Positions 33,336-42,369 of a stretch of DNA of 64,000 bases are shown in pieces. The DNA is from Gangjinia marincola. Its GTDB lineage: Bacteria > Bacteroidota > Bacteroidia > Flavobacteriales > Flavobacteriaceae. The position numbers were made by a program, and so were the translations under genes. The notes beneath the pieces were generated by a model that had not been told where the DNA came from, made no database searches, and saw only the letters and a list, made by a program, of their open reading frames with translations. How positions within the stretch are numbered: the first letter of the stretch is position 1; every line of letters begins with the position of its first letter. The stretch is from contig NZ_BAAAFG010000016.1 of the NCBI RefSeq assembly GCF_039523415.1, forward strand, positions 62,001 through 126,000, written 5' to 3'.

Positions 33336-35804
33336 TCATAAGGTCAACTGCAAGGTAAGATAATAGGTTCTAGGTTCTGAAGGAATAATCCCGGGACCCG
33401 GATATCCTGTAGCCCTTCGAGTAAAATACACCTCATCTAACAGATTATTTATCCCGGTTTCAATGCGCCATTTTTTATAGGTATACGAAAAAGAAAGGTC
33501 CATAATATCATATGCCGGAATACTGCCTATTATACCACTTTGACTATCATTAACGTCCTGAGGGGCATTTGTGGCGTCTGTAAATTGTTCTGAAATATAG
33601 GTGTATTGAAGACTCCCCAGAAAATTTTTATAACCAAAATTAAGTCCGCTTTTTAGATTTACCTGCGGAATAAATTCTACCCGATTATCCTCTACCCCAT
33701 TACTATCAGAAGAAGTATAGTCGGATCGAGTGAGGGCCAAATTATTAAATAGATTTAACCGAAGGTTCGGCGTATTAGATAGCAAGGTATTTTTTACATT
33801 CCAATCGATTAAACTTTCAAATCCATAGATAAATGCATCTCCAATATTGGATCGAAAGCGTATTAATCTGCCCGTTCCAATTTCGTTCCCATTGACATCA
33901 ATTCTAGTCTCTTCACGCTGAATTTCACCAATACGGCCGTTATAAAACAATCCAAAAGCACTTACATCGTAAGAAAATAAGTTTTCGTATTTGCCGCGAA
34001 CTCCAATATCTGCAGTATAACCACTTTCGTCCTCAATGTTTTCATCAATCACAAAATTAGGGTTCGTGATACGTATATCGCTAAAGGTTACTGATCGGTA
34101 ATTTTCAGATACATTGGCATAAAATTCCACTGCCGAAGTTGGTTTATAAGAAAATCCTAAACCCAGCAAGATAAAATTACGCTCAAAGCTTCGGGAATCG
34201 TCAATTTCTTCATTTAATAGAACATTCCCAGCCAGGTCAACCACAATATTTTTAAATGAGCCTTCACTTTCGGTTTTGATGTATTCAAATCTAAATCCCG
34301 GGGTAATGCTGAATTTTTCAGAAAGCTCAAAAATATTTTCTCCAAAAAATGCCAGATTGGTATTGGGAAAATCAAAATTTGCCTGCCGTGGATAGTTAGG
34401 GAATTCTTCTGTAGCGAAATTAAAATCCGGTTCTGCTGAAGCAGATCCCGGTCCTTGCCGCTGATCATTATTGGTTTGGTAAAATTTTGTTCCTACGAGT
34501 AAGGTTGCTGGAATTTCTTTTAACGCATACTTTGTAATAACCCGCGCCTCTGCACCCCAATTAACAAAATTATCCACCAATAATTCTCTTTGTTCATTAG
34601 GGTCGTCTACCGTATTTACTCGATTTTCCCTAAAGCCTACAGCACTTCTTGAAGCATCTAATCCAAAAAACTGAAGACTGGCCTTGGTTTGTTGAGAGAA
34701 TATATGCTCCAACTGCAAGGCGTATAATAACCAATCAACCTTAAACCAGTTACGCGCTCTATTCGTAAAGGATGGATCTTCGTAAAACTGTGCGTCTGAA
34801 ATTCCGCCGGGCTGCTGCGCCAGATAATTCATGTACGTCGTTTCCAGTTTTAGCTTAGTTTTTTTTGAAAAATCATACGCCAGTGAAGCGAAGATATTTT
34901 TTGAGTCAAACCCGCTGTTACATCTAAAACATTCTCCATTTTTATAACTAAAATAGGTGTAATAACTCAGGTCTCCCACTTTGCCTCCAAGACTATTAAA
35001 ACTGGTAAATAATCCAAAAGAGCCTATACTCTGCCGGGTCACTAATTCAATTTCTTTAGTGGGATCTGGTTCTTTGAATTTAAAATTAATCAAGCCACCA
35101 AATTGAGTCCCGTATTGGAGTGATGCGGCTCCCCTTACAATCTGTATTTCTTCCAGCGCCTCTGGCGGTGGGGAATAATAACTCTCTGGATAACCCAACA
35201 CGTCTGCACTTATATCGTATCCATTTTGCCTAATATTGAAATTTGCAGAGCGATTTGGGTTTAATCCTCTCCCGCCAATATTGAGTTGTAAACCTGCATT
35301 ACAATCCTCATAAATATTCAAACCTACTACCTGATTGTAAATCTGTCGCGGATTGTTTGCCGCAATATTACCTACGATATTTTCGAGTAATACCACTTCA
35401 CTCTTTTTACCCGCGTAAATAGCAGTTCCCTCCACAGGTTTTAAGCGACGAAGACTAAAGAGCTTTTGACGTTGCTGGGTAATAATTACTTCGTTTAGTT
35501 CCTCTCCTAAGGGCTCAAGCGTTATAGTAATGGTCTTTGAAGGATCAAATATTACCGGTTCCTGAAAAATCTGATATGCCATTGAAAAAGCCAGCACGGT
35601 ATATGTTCCTGGAGTGAGACCGGTTATTGTAAATGAACCTTGCGCGTTACTGTAAAAGGTCTTATCGATCTCTTCGATAAATACCTCGGTGCCTTTAATA
35701 GGGTTTCCACCACCATCTTGAACTTTCACCTGGTACGTTTGTCCAATTGAAATAAAACAAAAGCCCATTAGGGCAAGTATATTACAAACCTTTAATTTCA
35801 TCAT
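33336..35804 (-). CDS. TonB-dependent outer-membrane receptor (FecA-like, iron operon)
   Basis: 822 aa. A signal peptide is followed by a carboxypeptidase-regulatory-like beta domain (VKVQDGGGNPIKGTEVFI, then YTVLAFSMAYQ), a plug (NPRQIYNQVVGLNIYEDC, LNIGGRGLNPNRS, ALEEIQIVRGAASLQYG) and a 22-strand-type barrel ending YYLTLQLTL. The plug order resembles ferric-dicitrate/FecA-type receptors. It is the last gene of the four-gene operon and begins 23 bp inside the HTTM gene. The substrate is inferred to be ferric iron or an iron chelate from imelysin in the operon and from the twin operators upstream. Confidence 0.88.
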   Translation of the reverse strand: MMKLKVCNILALMGFCFISIGQTYQVKVQDGGGNPIKGTEVFIEEIDKTFYSNAQGSFTITGLTPGTYTVLAFSMAYQIFQEPVIFDPSKTITITLEPLGEELNEVIITQQRQKLFSLRRLKPVEGTAIYAGKKSEVVLLENIVGNIAANNPRQIYNQVVGLNIYEDCNAGLQLNIGGRGLNPNRSANFNIRQNGYDISADVLGYPESYYSPPPEALEEIQIVRGAASLQYGTQFGGLINFKFKEPDPTKEIELVTRQSIGSFGLFTSFNSLGGKVGDLSYYTYFSYKNGECFRCNSGFDSKNIFASLAYDFSKKTKLKLETTYMNYLAQQPGGISDAQFYEDPSFTNRARNWFKVDWLLYALQLEHIFSQQTKASLQFFGLDASRSAVGFRENRVNTVDDPNEQRELLVDNFVNWGAEARVITKYALKEIPATLLVGTKFYQTNNDQRQGPGSASAEPDFNFATEEFPNYPRQANFDFPNTNLAFFGENIFELSEKFSITPGFRFEYIKTESEGSFKNIVVDLAGNVLLNEEIDDSRSFERNFILLGLGFSYKPTSAVEFYANVSENYRSVTFSDIRITNPNFVIDENIEDESGYTADIGVRGKYENLFSYDVSAFGLFYNGRIGEIQREETRIDVNGNEIGTGRLIRFRSNIGDAFIYGFESLIDWNVKNTLLSNTPNLRLNLFNNLALTRSDYTSSDSNGVEDNRVEFIPQVNLKSGLNFGYKNFLGSLQYTYISEQFTDATNAPQDVNDSQSGIIGSIPAYDIMDLSFSYTYKKWRIETGINNLLDEVYFTRRATGYPGPGIIPSEPRTYYLTLQLTL

Positions 35805-37140
35805 TGAACGGCAATATCCATTTTTTTGAACTAAACGAGTCCTTTATGGTACTTAAATCTATGGTCGGATCAATAAATGGTTGGCTCAATCTCCCATTTA
35901 AGGCCACGTGACTATCTACAAAAACGCCGATGGGTCGATGACCCTGGCTTTCAAAATGCTTTTTTAAAAAATGAGCGTACTCTACTATAAAATCTGGCTG
36001 AAAGGACATTTGTTTTTCCTGAAAGGAGGTCAAAAAATCTGTATTATTAACATAAAACCATTTACCTGTTTCTTTGTTAACTATTTTGAATTGCGCGTAT
36101 CCGGTTTTTTCCATCAACATGACGCGCCATGAAAAGCGATACCCCTCTTCTGTCCAAAAAAGTTCACCGGGATAGGCCAGATATCTAAACGGCACAAGCA
36201 ATTGAATAAACAGAACCAATCCCACAATGACTTGTGCGATTGTCCCTGATGATCTCTTCTGAAGGATTACCGGTGCTGATGAATGAGGTGTAATTTTCAG
36301 AAGCTTTGTGAGTCTATCGATAATTTTTTCATGAAACTCTGCAGAAAAATAAATCAACGTTGAACAGATCATTACGTAGGGAAATATTCCGATAGGAAAT
36401 AATACCCAGGTAAGCATATGAAAAACTACGACGACGGTAAATGCAATCCATTTTCGGTTTCCAAACCACAAAAAAAACGGAATCAACAGATCATAGATCG
36501 CTCCTATCCAACTAAAGGCATATTGCACCCACTCTTTTGCCATTAAATTGCCAATAAAAGGGGTATCTACTTTTGAGGGCAACCAGATTTTTAAAGGCAT
36601 GGCATCCAATAACCAATCTGAATTTAATTTCGCCAAGCCGGCATAAAAGTAAACCAGTGTGATCATAAGTTTAATCGCATCTATGGTCCAACTAGGCACT
36701 ACCGGGCTGCTCAACATTTTATTTCGCATAGCATCAACAGAAAAATAATGATGTGCGGGTAAAAAAATAAGCATGAAACTCACCACACTAACAAAGTAAT
36801 AATGGTTGAGATAAGTGGTTTTATCCATCAATTCGATGTAAGTGAAACTTAGAAAAAAGATAACACTCGACACACGATATTTAAAGCCAAGTAAGATAAA
36901 AAGGGCAGAAATACCACATATAATAAATAAGATATATGTATATATTCCTAACGGCTTTACCCATTCAAAACCGTAATAACTAAAGAAAAAAGAGGGTTCA
37001 ATATACATTTTTGAGATCCAGCCGTAGCTCCAAAAACGTATGATGCTAAATAGCATTAGACCACCAAAAAGAATACGAAAGACCGCTAAGGGAGCGGCCT
37101 TTGTGGTTCTATTGAGATATGTAGAAACAATACCAGACAA
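35782..37140 (-). CDS. HTTM / vitamin K-dependent gamma-carboxylase homologue
   Basis: 452-residue polytopic membrane protein. It is collinear, by remembered sequence, with the membrane and C-terminal regions of human gamma-glutamyl carboxylase: YFYAGLAKLNSDWL matches the human segment around catalytic Lys218, with that lysine kept as Lys171. FHMLTWVLFPIGIFPYVM matches the FH..LF.IG.F.YVM block, EEGYRFSWRVMLMEKTG matches the later YSW region, and NGRLSQPFIDPTIDL matches the C-terminal ND.FQ.RIFDP segment. The human luminal tail is absent. The start is TTG, 2 bp after the imelysin stop. The enzyme family turns Glu into gamma-carboxy-Glu using reduced quinone; activity and target here are unknown. 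Confidence 0.85.
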   Translation of the reverse strand: MSGIVSTYLNRTTKAAPLAVFRILFGGLMLFSIIRFWSYGWISKMYIEPSFFFSYYGFEWVKPLGIYTYILFIICGISALFILLGFKYRVSSVIFFLSFTYIELMDKTTYLNHYYFVSVVSFMLIFLPAHHYFSVDAMRNKMLSSPVVPSWTIDAIKLMITLVYFYAGLAKLNSDWLLDAMPLKIWLPSKVDTPFIGNLMAKEWVQYAFSWIGAIYDLLIPFFLWFGNRKWIAFTVVVVFHMLTWVLFPIGIFPYVMICSTLIYFSAEFHEKIIDRLTKLLKITPHSSAPVILQKRSSGTIAQVIVGLVLFIQLLVPFRYLAYPGELFWTEEGYRFSWRVMLMEKTGYAQFKIVNKETGKWFYVNNTDFLTSFQEKQMSFQPDFIVEYAHFLKKHFESQGHRPIGVFVDSHVALNGRLSQPFIDPTIDLSTIKDSFSSKKWILPFNDEIKGL

Positions 37141-37142
37141 TA

Positions 37143-38252
37143 CTAATCCCCGTCTGCATCTACAAAATCAATATTGATACTCATAGCAGAGACCATATCC
37201 ACCTTAAAAAGTGGCACCAAACGCTGTACTTCTTCGTATGCCCCTAGCATATCATTGGGTACATCGTTATCTTCTATTTCTGCTTTAAATGTATCTAATT
37301 CCTGTACTTTAGTAAAGGCAAGATCAAATTGATCGTTAATCAAATCTCCTAAATTGGCACCATCTTTAAGTTCATTGAGTTCTTGAAGATAGGAATAAAG
37401 GCTCTCGCCTGAAGTTGTTTCATTCACATGTTCTCCATTAAAGAAATCACGTGTGGCATCCAATCCTTCAAGAAAAAGTTCTTTTGCAAGAGTTCCCTCG
37501 TAAAATGCTTCCAATGTTTGAGGCTCCTTATTGCCGGAAAATACTCCTAACGGAATTCCCATTTTACCTGCGCGTAGAAATTTTTCATAATAGAAAATGT
37601 AATCATTCACAAATCGATCTACCGAAGCTGTTGCAGATGAACCTGAATTACCTACAAATTCATCTCTATAAGAATTTTGCCATTGCTCTTTCACTAGGTT
37701 GATCAAGGTTTGCATATCATCAATCACTTGCATTAAATAAGCTGAACGAAGAGCTGAACCATCCTCTGTCGAAAACTGAGCAATAATATCATCCTCTGTC
37801 GTTTCATTATACAATAAATAGTCAATTGTACCAAAACCCTTAGCGGTACGATTTGAGGGTAGCGTGAGATTCACATTCTGATTATTGATATTAGCCTCAA
37901 TCGTAGTAGCATTCACAGGATAAGTGTTGAGATTTAACCTAAGATCATTATTTTCTGCCGGTCCAATTTCAAACATAGCTGTACGTTGCCATATAAGATA
38001 TGCCGCTTTCCAGCTTTCTCTTACATTGTTCAATGAATTTATTGAAGGATCTGCTGTAAAATCTTCTGCCTCTGTTCTAAGTTGAGAGAGAGCAACATCT
38101 ACATTTTGATAATAGGGAATAATGATATTGTCTGCCCAATTAATCAATAATTCTGTACGATCAAATGTATCAGATTGAGGAGTATCTGTGCTATCAGATT
38201 CACAGGAATTTAAAAGTATAAATCCAATTAAAAGAAAGGCTATTTTCTTCAT
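37143..38252 (-). CDS. Imelysin-family lipoprotein (iron-linked periplasmic protein)
   Basis: 369 aa with a lipobox (LLNSC) and the two-helix-bundle imelysin fold: INWADNIIIPYYQN, WKAAYLIWQRTAMFEIGPAEN and KGFGTIDYLLYN. In classical imelysins (ICMP, EfeO-like) this last segment carries GxHxxE; here it reads GFGTID, so the His is Gly and the Glu is Asp, as in many Bacteroidota versions. The last part has an acidic run (EIEDNDVPND). Imelysins are linked to iron uptake. It lies between DUF4856 and the carboxylase homologue in one transcript. Confidence 0.87.
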   Translation of the reverse strand: MKKIAFLLIGFILLNSCESDSTDTPQSDTFDRTELLINWADNIIIPYYQNVDVALSQLRTEAEDFTADPSINSLNNVRESWKAAYLIWQRTAMFEIGPAENNDLRLNLNTYPVNATTIEANINNQNVNLTLPSNRTAKGFGTIDYLLYNETTEDDIIAQFSTEDGSALRSAYLMQVIDDMQTLINLVKEQWQNSYRDEFVGNSGSSATASVDRFVNDYIFYYEKFLRAGKMGIPLGVFSGNKEPQTLEAFYEGTLAKELFLEGLDATRDFFNGEHVNETTSGESLYSYLQELNELKDGANLGDLINDQFDLAFTKVQELDTFKAEIEDNDVPNDMLGAYEEVQRLVPLFKVDMVSAMSINIDFVDADGD

Positions 38253-38339
38253 TTTAAATTTTTTTGCAAATTTAAAAAAGGGATTCCGTTCTGGAAAAGA
38301 GTGGTCTCCCTTTTCAACTTAACTAAACAATATTTAACG

Positions 38340-39551
38340 TTAACTTCCAGCTTGTTCAATCGTAAAATCAAATTCTGCCGCAATGATTTCTGAAATAGTT
38401 GACAGGGTTTCTACACTTACATCCCAAAGACCATCTTCGCCATCATCCATAAGATCAGTAAGTAAGTCGTCGACCTCTGCAGCATTAAAGTAGGGCTGAT
38501 TTGTTGCAGGATTCTTTGTGAATTGAAGGCTGTAAATAAATCCATACGCCTCAGAGAGATCATGAAAAGCAGTTCCCCAATTTTCAGTTGCAATACCAGA
38601 TTTAGCCTGCTCAAGATAATAAACCGCGCGAATACCAATAATATTTGATATTTCCTGCTGAATGATATTTGCTTGTTCATCACGAATATCATAATCTTTC
38701 GCAACAATAGCTGCTCTTCCCGTCTTGAATGCATTGAATATTCGCTCTGCAATGCCTGAAAAATCCTCATCATTTTCAACTCTACCGATGTATTTATTCA
38801 AATAATCATCTGCTTCTCCAATTTTATCATTAGGATTAGCCGGATTTTCAGAAGTACCGTATAAATAGCCATAAGCCTCATCCCATTTGTGCTCCATGGT
38901 GGTGTAGGTTTTTCCTTCGGCTAGAATATCACTATCGTTCTCTTCTCGATTTTGACCTTCATCCAATACTGCCGGACTCAAATAATTGTTAAGCGTTTGA
39001 TCTACCATCAAAGCACCTATGAGAGATTTAGTAAAAAGCTGATTAAATTCTAACCCCTGCGCGTTGACATAACGCACATTATCGCCGTCTGCCAATTGCC
39101 CTGCTTCACCTGCCTGTGCTGAATTATCCTGAAAAGGAAAAATCTCATTCGCTTGTTTTGACAACCAGGATTCCAGCGTATTTTTTATCGTTGCGCTCAA
39201 CGTCAAATTTGTACTAAAGTAATCTGCAGATGCTGCTACTTTGCTTTTAATACTTTTATCTGAATCATTTAAATCTGATGAAGAAAAAGGATCATTTTCA
39301 TTACTAAATTGATTTAATAAAAGCTCATCATCTATTGAAAAATCTAATAATCTATCATTTAATTCATCTGCCATGAGAATACGGGTGGTCTGACCACTAA
39401 AATTCACCGTGCTTTCTCCATTACGGGTAAAGTTATAATTAGTAGGTACTTCTAACTGAACATCTGTTGTGGCGTCATCGTCATCTGTACAAGCAGTAAA
39501 GGAAACTGCCATAATGGTAGCTATGAAAATAGGGTGTTTAGTGAATTTCAT
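38340..39551 (-). CDS. DUF4856 lipoprotein
   Basis: 403 aa from ATG 39551 (MKFTKHPIFIATIMAVSFTAC), with a lipobox-like SFTAC and an acidic start to the mature protein (TDDDDATTD). The mostly helical body contains the DUF4856 segments YLNKYIGRVEND, AFHDLSEAYGFIYSLQF and NQPYFNAAEVDDLLTDL. An earlier in-frame TTG (39611) is excluded because the promoter box at 39593-39600 lies inside it. DUF4856 genes repeatedly sit next to imelysin genes in Bacteroidota, and both are helical surface lipoproteins, so the two probably act together in iron capture. Confidence 0.88.
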   Translation of the reverse strand: MKFTKHPIFIATIMAVSFTACTDDDDATTDVQLEVPTNYNFTRNGESTVNFSGQTTRILMADELNDRLLDFSIDDELLLNQFSNENDPFSSSDLNDSDKSIKSKVAASADYFSTNLTLSATIKNTLESWLSKQANEIFPFQDNSAQAGEAGQLADGDNVRYVNAQGLEFNQLFTKSLIGALMVDQTLNNYLSPAVLDEGQNREENDSDILAEGKTYTTMEHKWDEAYGYLYGTSENPANPNDKIGEADDYLNKYIGRVENDEDFSGIAERIFNAFKTGRAAIVAKDYDIRDEQANIIQQEISNIIGIRAVYYLEQAKSGIATENWGTAFHDLSEAYGFIYSLQFTKNPATNQPYFNAAEVDDLLTDLMDDGEDGLWDVSVETLSTISEIIAAEFDFTIEQAGS

Positions 39552-39564
39552 ACTTCTGTTTCTT

Positions 39565-39587
39565 TTATTTAGACTAATTCTTAATAA
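39565..39587. promoter_or_regulatory. Palindromic operator 1 of the imelysin/TonB operon
   Basis: Arms TTATTTAGA and TCTTAATAA with a 5-bp spacer; 8 of 9 positions pair. It starts 6 bp downstream of the -7 box, so it covers the transcription start, a repressor position. The half-site is shared with operator 2. Confidence 0.65.
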
Positions 39588-39592
39588 TGACA

Positions 39593-39623
39593 CAAAAATA
39601 TAGTACAGCAAGAAACTGACAAA
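39593..39623 (-). promoter_or_regulatory. Promoter of the DUF4856-imelysin-HTTM-TonB operon
   Basis: Minus-strand TTTG (39623-39620), 19 bp, then TATTTTTG (39600-39593): both boxes of the consensus. It is flanked on each side by a copy of the palindrome. Confidence 0.8.
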
Positions 39624-39625
39624 AC

Positions 39626-39648
39626 TTATTTAGAATAAATATAAATAA
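39626..39648. promoter_or_regulatory. Palindromic operator 2 of the imelysin/TonB operon
   Basis: Arms TTATTTAGA and TATAAATAA with a 5-bp spacer; 8 of 9 pair. It lies directly upstream of the -33 box. Together with operator 1 it brackets the promoter. Confidence 0.65.
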
Positions 39649-39719
39649 TTAACAATTTGGTAAAACTAGGCGAGTAAAATCTCTTTGTGTACTGGTGTTT
39701 TAATTAGGAGTTTATCACC

Positions 39720-40583
39720 CTAATGATACGCCGTAAATAGCTTTGTAGCTTCGTTGTAGGCAGATTCAAAACTGGTCATTTTAACGCCAAAATCTGTTTT
39801 TTCTTTGGTGAGGTAAGACACCACTTTTTCTGTAGGCATATTGCCGGTTAGTTCATCTTTTGCCATTGGACAACCTCCAAAGCCTTGAATGGCTCCGTCA
39901 AATCTTCTACATCCTGATTGATAGGCAGCATGAACTTTTTCATACCAAGTGGTAGGTGTTGTATGGAGATGCGCGCCAAATTCAACGCCAGGATATTTAG
40001 GAACTAAATTTGAAAATAGGTACGAGATATTTTCGGGATTAGAGGTGCCCACGGTATCTGATAGGGATAAAATCTTGGTTCCCATGAGGGCAAGTTTTTC
40101 GGTCCACTCCCCTACTATTTCCACATTCCAGGGATCTCCATACGGATTACCAAATCCCATCGAAATATAGACCACCACTTCTTTATTAGCATTCTTAGCA
40201 ATCGCTAAAATTTCACGCAAAACTTCGACTGACTGGGCGATGGTTTTATGGGTGTTTCGCATTTGGAAATTCTCTGAAATAGAAAACGGATAGCCTAAAT
40301 AATGAATTTCCTTTTCCGCTGCAGCGGCAATAGCTCCGCGAACATTAGCTACTATAGCCAACAATTTACTCTTAGTTGTAGAAAGGTCTAATTGAGCAAG
40401 TACCTCACTTGTATCTACCATCTGGGGGATTGCTTTTGGAGATACAAAACTGCCCACATCTATGGTATCGAATCCACAGCGTAATAAACTTTGAATGTAC
40501 TGCACCTTTCTCTCTGTAGGAATGAAGGATTTAATGCCTTGCATGGCATCTCGCGGACATTCAATAAGTTTGACAGTCGACAT
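39720..40583 (-). CDS. Hydroxymethylglutaryl-CoA lyase
   Basis: 287 aa from ATG 40583 (MSTVKLIECPRDAMQG). It is an HMGL-like TIM barrel with the metal/substrate motif ECPRDAMQG, DVGSFVSPKAIPQM, LSDTVGTSNP and the signature cysteine loop GFGGCPMAKDELTGNMPTE. The enzyme splits HMG-CoA into acetoacetate and acetyl-CoA in leucine breakdown. The next upstream ATG (40616) is rejected because a perfect -7 box (TATCTTTG) lies between it and 40583. Confidence 0.92.
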   Translation of the reverse strand: MSTVKLIECPRDAMQGIKSFIPTERKVQYIQSLLRCGFDTIDVGSFVSPKAIPQMVDTSEVLAQLDLSTTKSKLLAIVANVRGAIAAAAEKEIHYLGYPFSISENFQMRNTHKTIAQSVEVLREILAIAKNANKEVVVYISMGFGNPYGDPWNVEIVGEWTEKLALMGTKILSLSDTVGTSNPENISYLFSNLVPKYPGVEFGAHLHTTPTTWYEKVHAAYQSGCRRFDGAIQGFGGCPMAKDELTGNMPTEKVVSYLTKEKTDFGVKMTSFESAYNEATKLFTAYH

Positions 40584-40601
40584 ACAGTGTGGTTGTGCAA
40601 C

Positions 40602-40609
40602 CAAAGATA
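40602..40609 (-). promoter_or_regulatory. -7 promoter box of the HMG-CoA lyase gene (TATCTTTG)
   Basis: A minus-strand TATCTTTG, 18 bp before the ATG at 40583. Its position inside the longer ORF settles the start. Confidence 0.6.
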
Positions 40610-40662
40610 CGCGCATGGTGATGGATGTGCAATGAAAAAGAGTAAAAATGCCCTTACCTAAT

Positions 40663-40757
40663 CTCTCCCAAAGGGAGAGGAATTTATTTTTGAGTTCAAT
40701 TAAAAATTGTTGGCTTTATGCTCTCCTCTCCGATCGGGAGAGGGACTGGGGTGAGGC
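40663..40757. repeat. Pair of intergenic palindromes
   Basis: The first hairpin, 40663-40679, has perfect 7-bp arms CTCTCCC / GGGAGAG with an AAA loop. The second, 40726-40742, is CTCTCC-GATC-GGGAGAG and is followed by GGACTGGGGTGAGG. Elements of this look are scattered between genes in many bacteria. They fill the gap between HMG-CoA lyase and LysE. Confidence 0.6.
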
Positions 40758-40759
40758 CT

Positions 40760-41377
40760 CTACCCCACCAAAATAAACACCGCTATACCCACAAACACGA
40801 CAATTTGAAGCCATTTGAGCATTACTCCTAGATTCTTTTTTTCTCTTAAGGCCGAAGAAATTGATCCTGATAATACAGCTATGGTAGAAAATATGATCAG
40901 CGATACGAGCATGAACAATCCGCCCAGTACATAAAACTGAAGCACTTTAGACAGCGATTCACTAAATAAAAAACCCGGAAAAAAAGCCAAGAAAAATAAG
41001 GATACTTTAGGGTTTAGAATGTTCATTAAAACACCCTGTTTAAATAATTGCCGAGTTGTTTTTTTAGGAACAGCGTCTTCATTTAGTTCAATCTGAGCAG
41101 AAGATGTGTATACGTTATACGCTAAATACAGTAAATAACATGCTCCTATGATCTTTAACCCTATATAAATAGAATCGTTTGCTTTTATTAATGCGGAAAC
41201 CCCAAAAGCGATGAGCGTAGTATGGAAAATACAGCCAGATATTAACCCGTATACAGTCGCCAGCCCGTATTTAGTGCCATGGGTAATACTTTGAAGCAGA
41301 ACATAAATGTTATCTGGTCCCGGAGAAAGTGCCAGCACCGTGGTGGCAAAACAAAAAGAAAATAGGATTTCTACCAT
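40760..41377 (-). CDS. LysE-family amino acid exporter
   Basis: 205 aa, six hydrophobic segments. The N-terminal signature LSPGPDNIYVLLQSITHGTK and the later GVLMNILNPKVSLFFLAFFPGF are characteristic of LysE/RhtB-type inner-membrane exporters, which extrude amino acids such as threonine or lysine. Specificity is not readable. It is a single gene, with no obvious regulator next to it. Confidence 0.9.
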   Translation of the reverse strand: MVEILFSFCFATTVLALSPGPDNIYVLLQSITHGTKYGLATVYGLISGCIFHTTLIAFGVSALIKANDSIYIGLKIIGACYLLYLAYNVYTSSAQIELNEDAVPKKTTRQLFKQGVLMNILNPKVSLFFLAFFPGFLFSESLSKVLQFYVLGGLFMLVSLIIFSTIAVLSGSISSALREKKNLGVMLKWLQIVVFVGIAVFILVG

Positions 41378-41466
41378 TGAAGATCAAAACTCTAAAAAAA
41401 CAATATCTTCTCCAATTTAGTGTAAGTTTATTTACCCAAAATCGACTATCTATAAAATAAGTAACT

Positions 41467-42369
41467 ATGAAAACACTTCTACCTCTCATTTTTGGATTAC
41501 TTACACTTGGAATTTTTGCGCAAGATGCTTCTTACGACATTACTTTTACCAGTACCTGGAGCCAGTCTACTCACCCTCATACAAGTGGAAGTCTGCCGGG
41601 TAATGCGCATTGGTCAAATCTTGTAGGTGCAATACATGATGATAACATCACTTTTGTGGAAATGGGAGAAATGGCAAGCCCAGGGGTTGAGGACGTGGCT
41701 GAACTTGGATCAAACAATGTATTTTTTAATGAAGTTAATCAGGCTATAACCGAAGGAACCGCACTGGAGGCATTAGACGGGGGAGCAATATCCACATCAA
41801 GTGGTCAGGTTACCTTAACCAACGTTACCCTTACACAAGAATTCTCTCACATCTCACTGCTTTCTATGATTGCTCCAAGTCCAGACTGGATTATCGCGGT
41901 TAGTAGTGTAAACTTACTGGATGATACCGGTAACTGGAGGGATGAAATTGTGATAGATCTCTTTCCCTACGATGCCGGAACAGATGACGGGGTAGATTAC
42001 ACGTCGGGCAACAGTAATACAAATCCTGCTCAACCTATTTCTTCGCTACAAGGCGTAATGCCCTTTTCGCAAGAAAAGATGGGAACAATAACATTTTCCT
42101 TGGCGGAAGTACTTTCAACTCCATCCATAACCGAGAAATTTTCAGTTGATCTTTTTCCTAATCCTGCGACAGATAAAATCACTGTTTCTACTGCCGAAGC
42201 TACATCCCATGAAATTACATTCTTTTCGGTATTAGGTCAAGAAGTAATGAGCATATTCTCTAATAAAGAAAATACAACAATGGATATCTCTTCATTGGCT
42301 TCGGGAGTATATTTAATCAAAGTCGCTTCCGGCGATCAGTCCATCACGCAAAAATTAGTAATTCGCTAA
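41467..42369 (+). CDS. Spondin-domain protein with T9SS type A sorting signal
   Basis: 300 aa: a signal peptide (LPLIFGLLTLGIFAQ), a spondin N-type domain (about 22-215; YDITFTSTWSQSTHP, GNAHWSNLVGAIHD, EFSHISLLSMIAPSPDWI) and a C-terminal T9SS type A sorting domain (FSVDLFPNPATDKITV ... ISSLASGVYLIKVASGD). It should be exported to the cell surface or medium by the type IX system, of which PorQ is at 22971. Spondin-N domains in animals are adhesive; the bacterial role is unknown. Its 3' end overlaps the convergent pyrD by 15 bp. Confidence 0.88.
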   Translation: MKTLLPLIFGLLTLGIFAQDASYDITFTSTWSQSTHPHTSGSLPGNAHWSNLVGAIHDDNITFVEMGEMASPGVEDVAELGSNNVFFNEVNQAITEGTALEALDGGAISTSSGQVTLTNVTLTQEFSHISLLSMIAPSPDWIIAVSSVNLLDDTGNWRDEIVIDLFPYDAGTDDGVDYTSGNSNTNPAQPISSLQGVMPFSQEKMGTITFSLAEVLSTPSITEKFSVDLFPNPATDKITVSTAEATSHEITFFSVLGQEVMSIFSNKENTTMDISSLASGVYLIKVASGDQSITQKLVIR

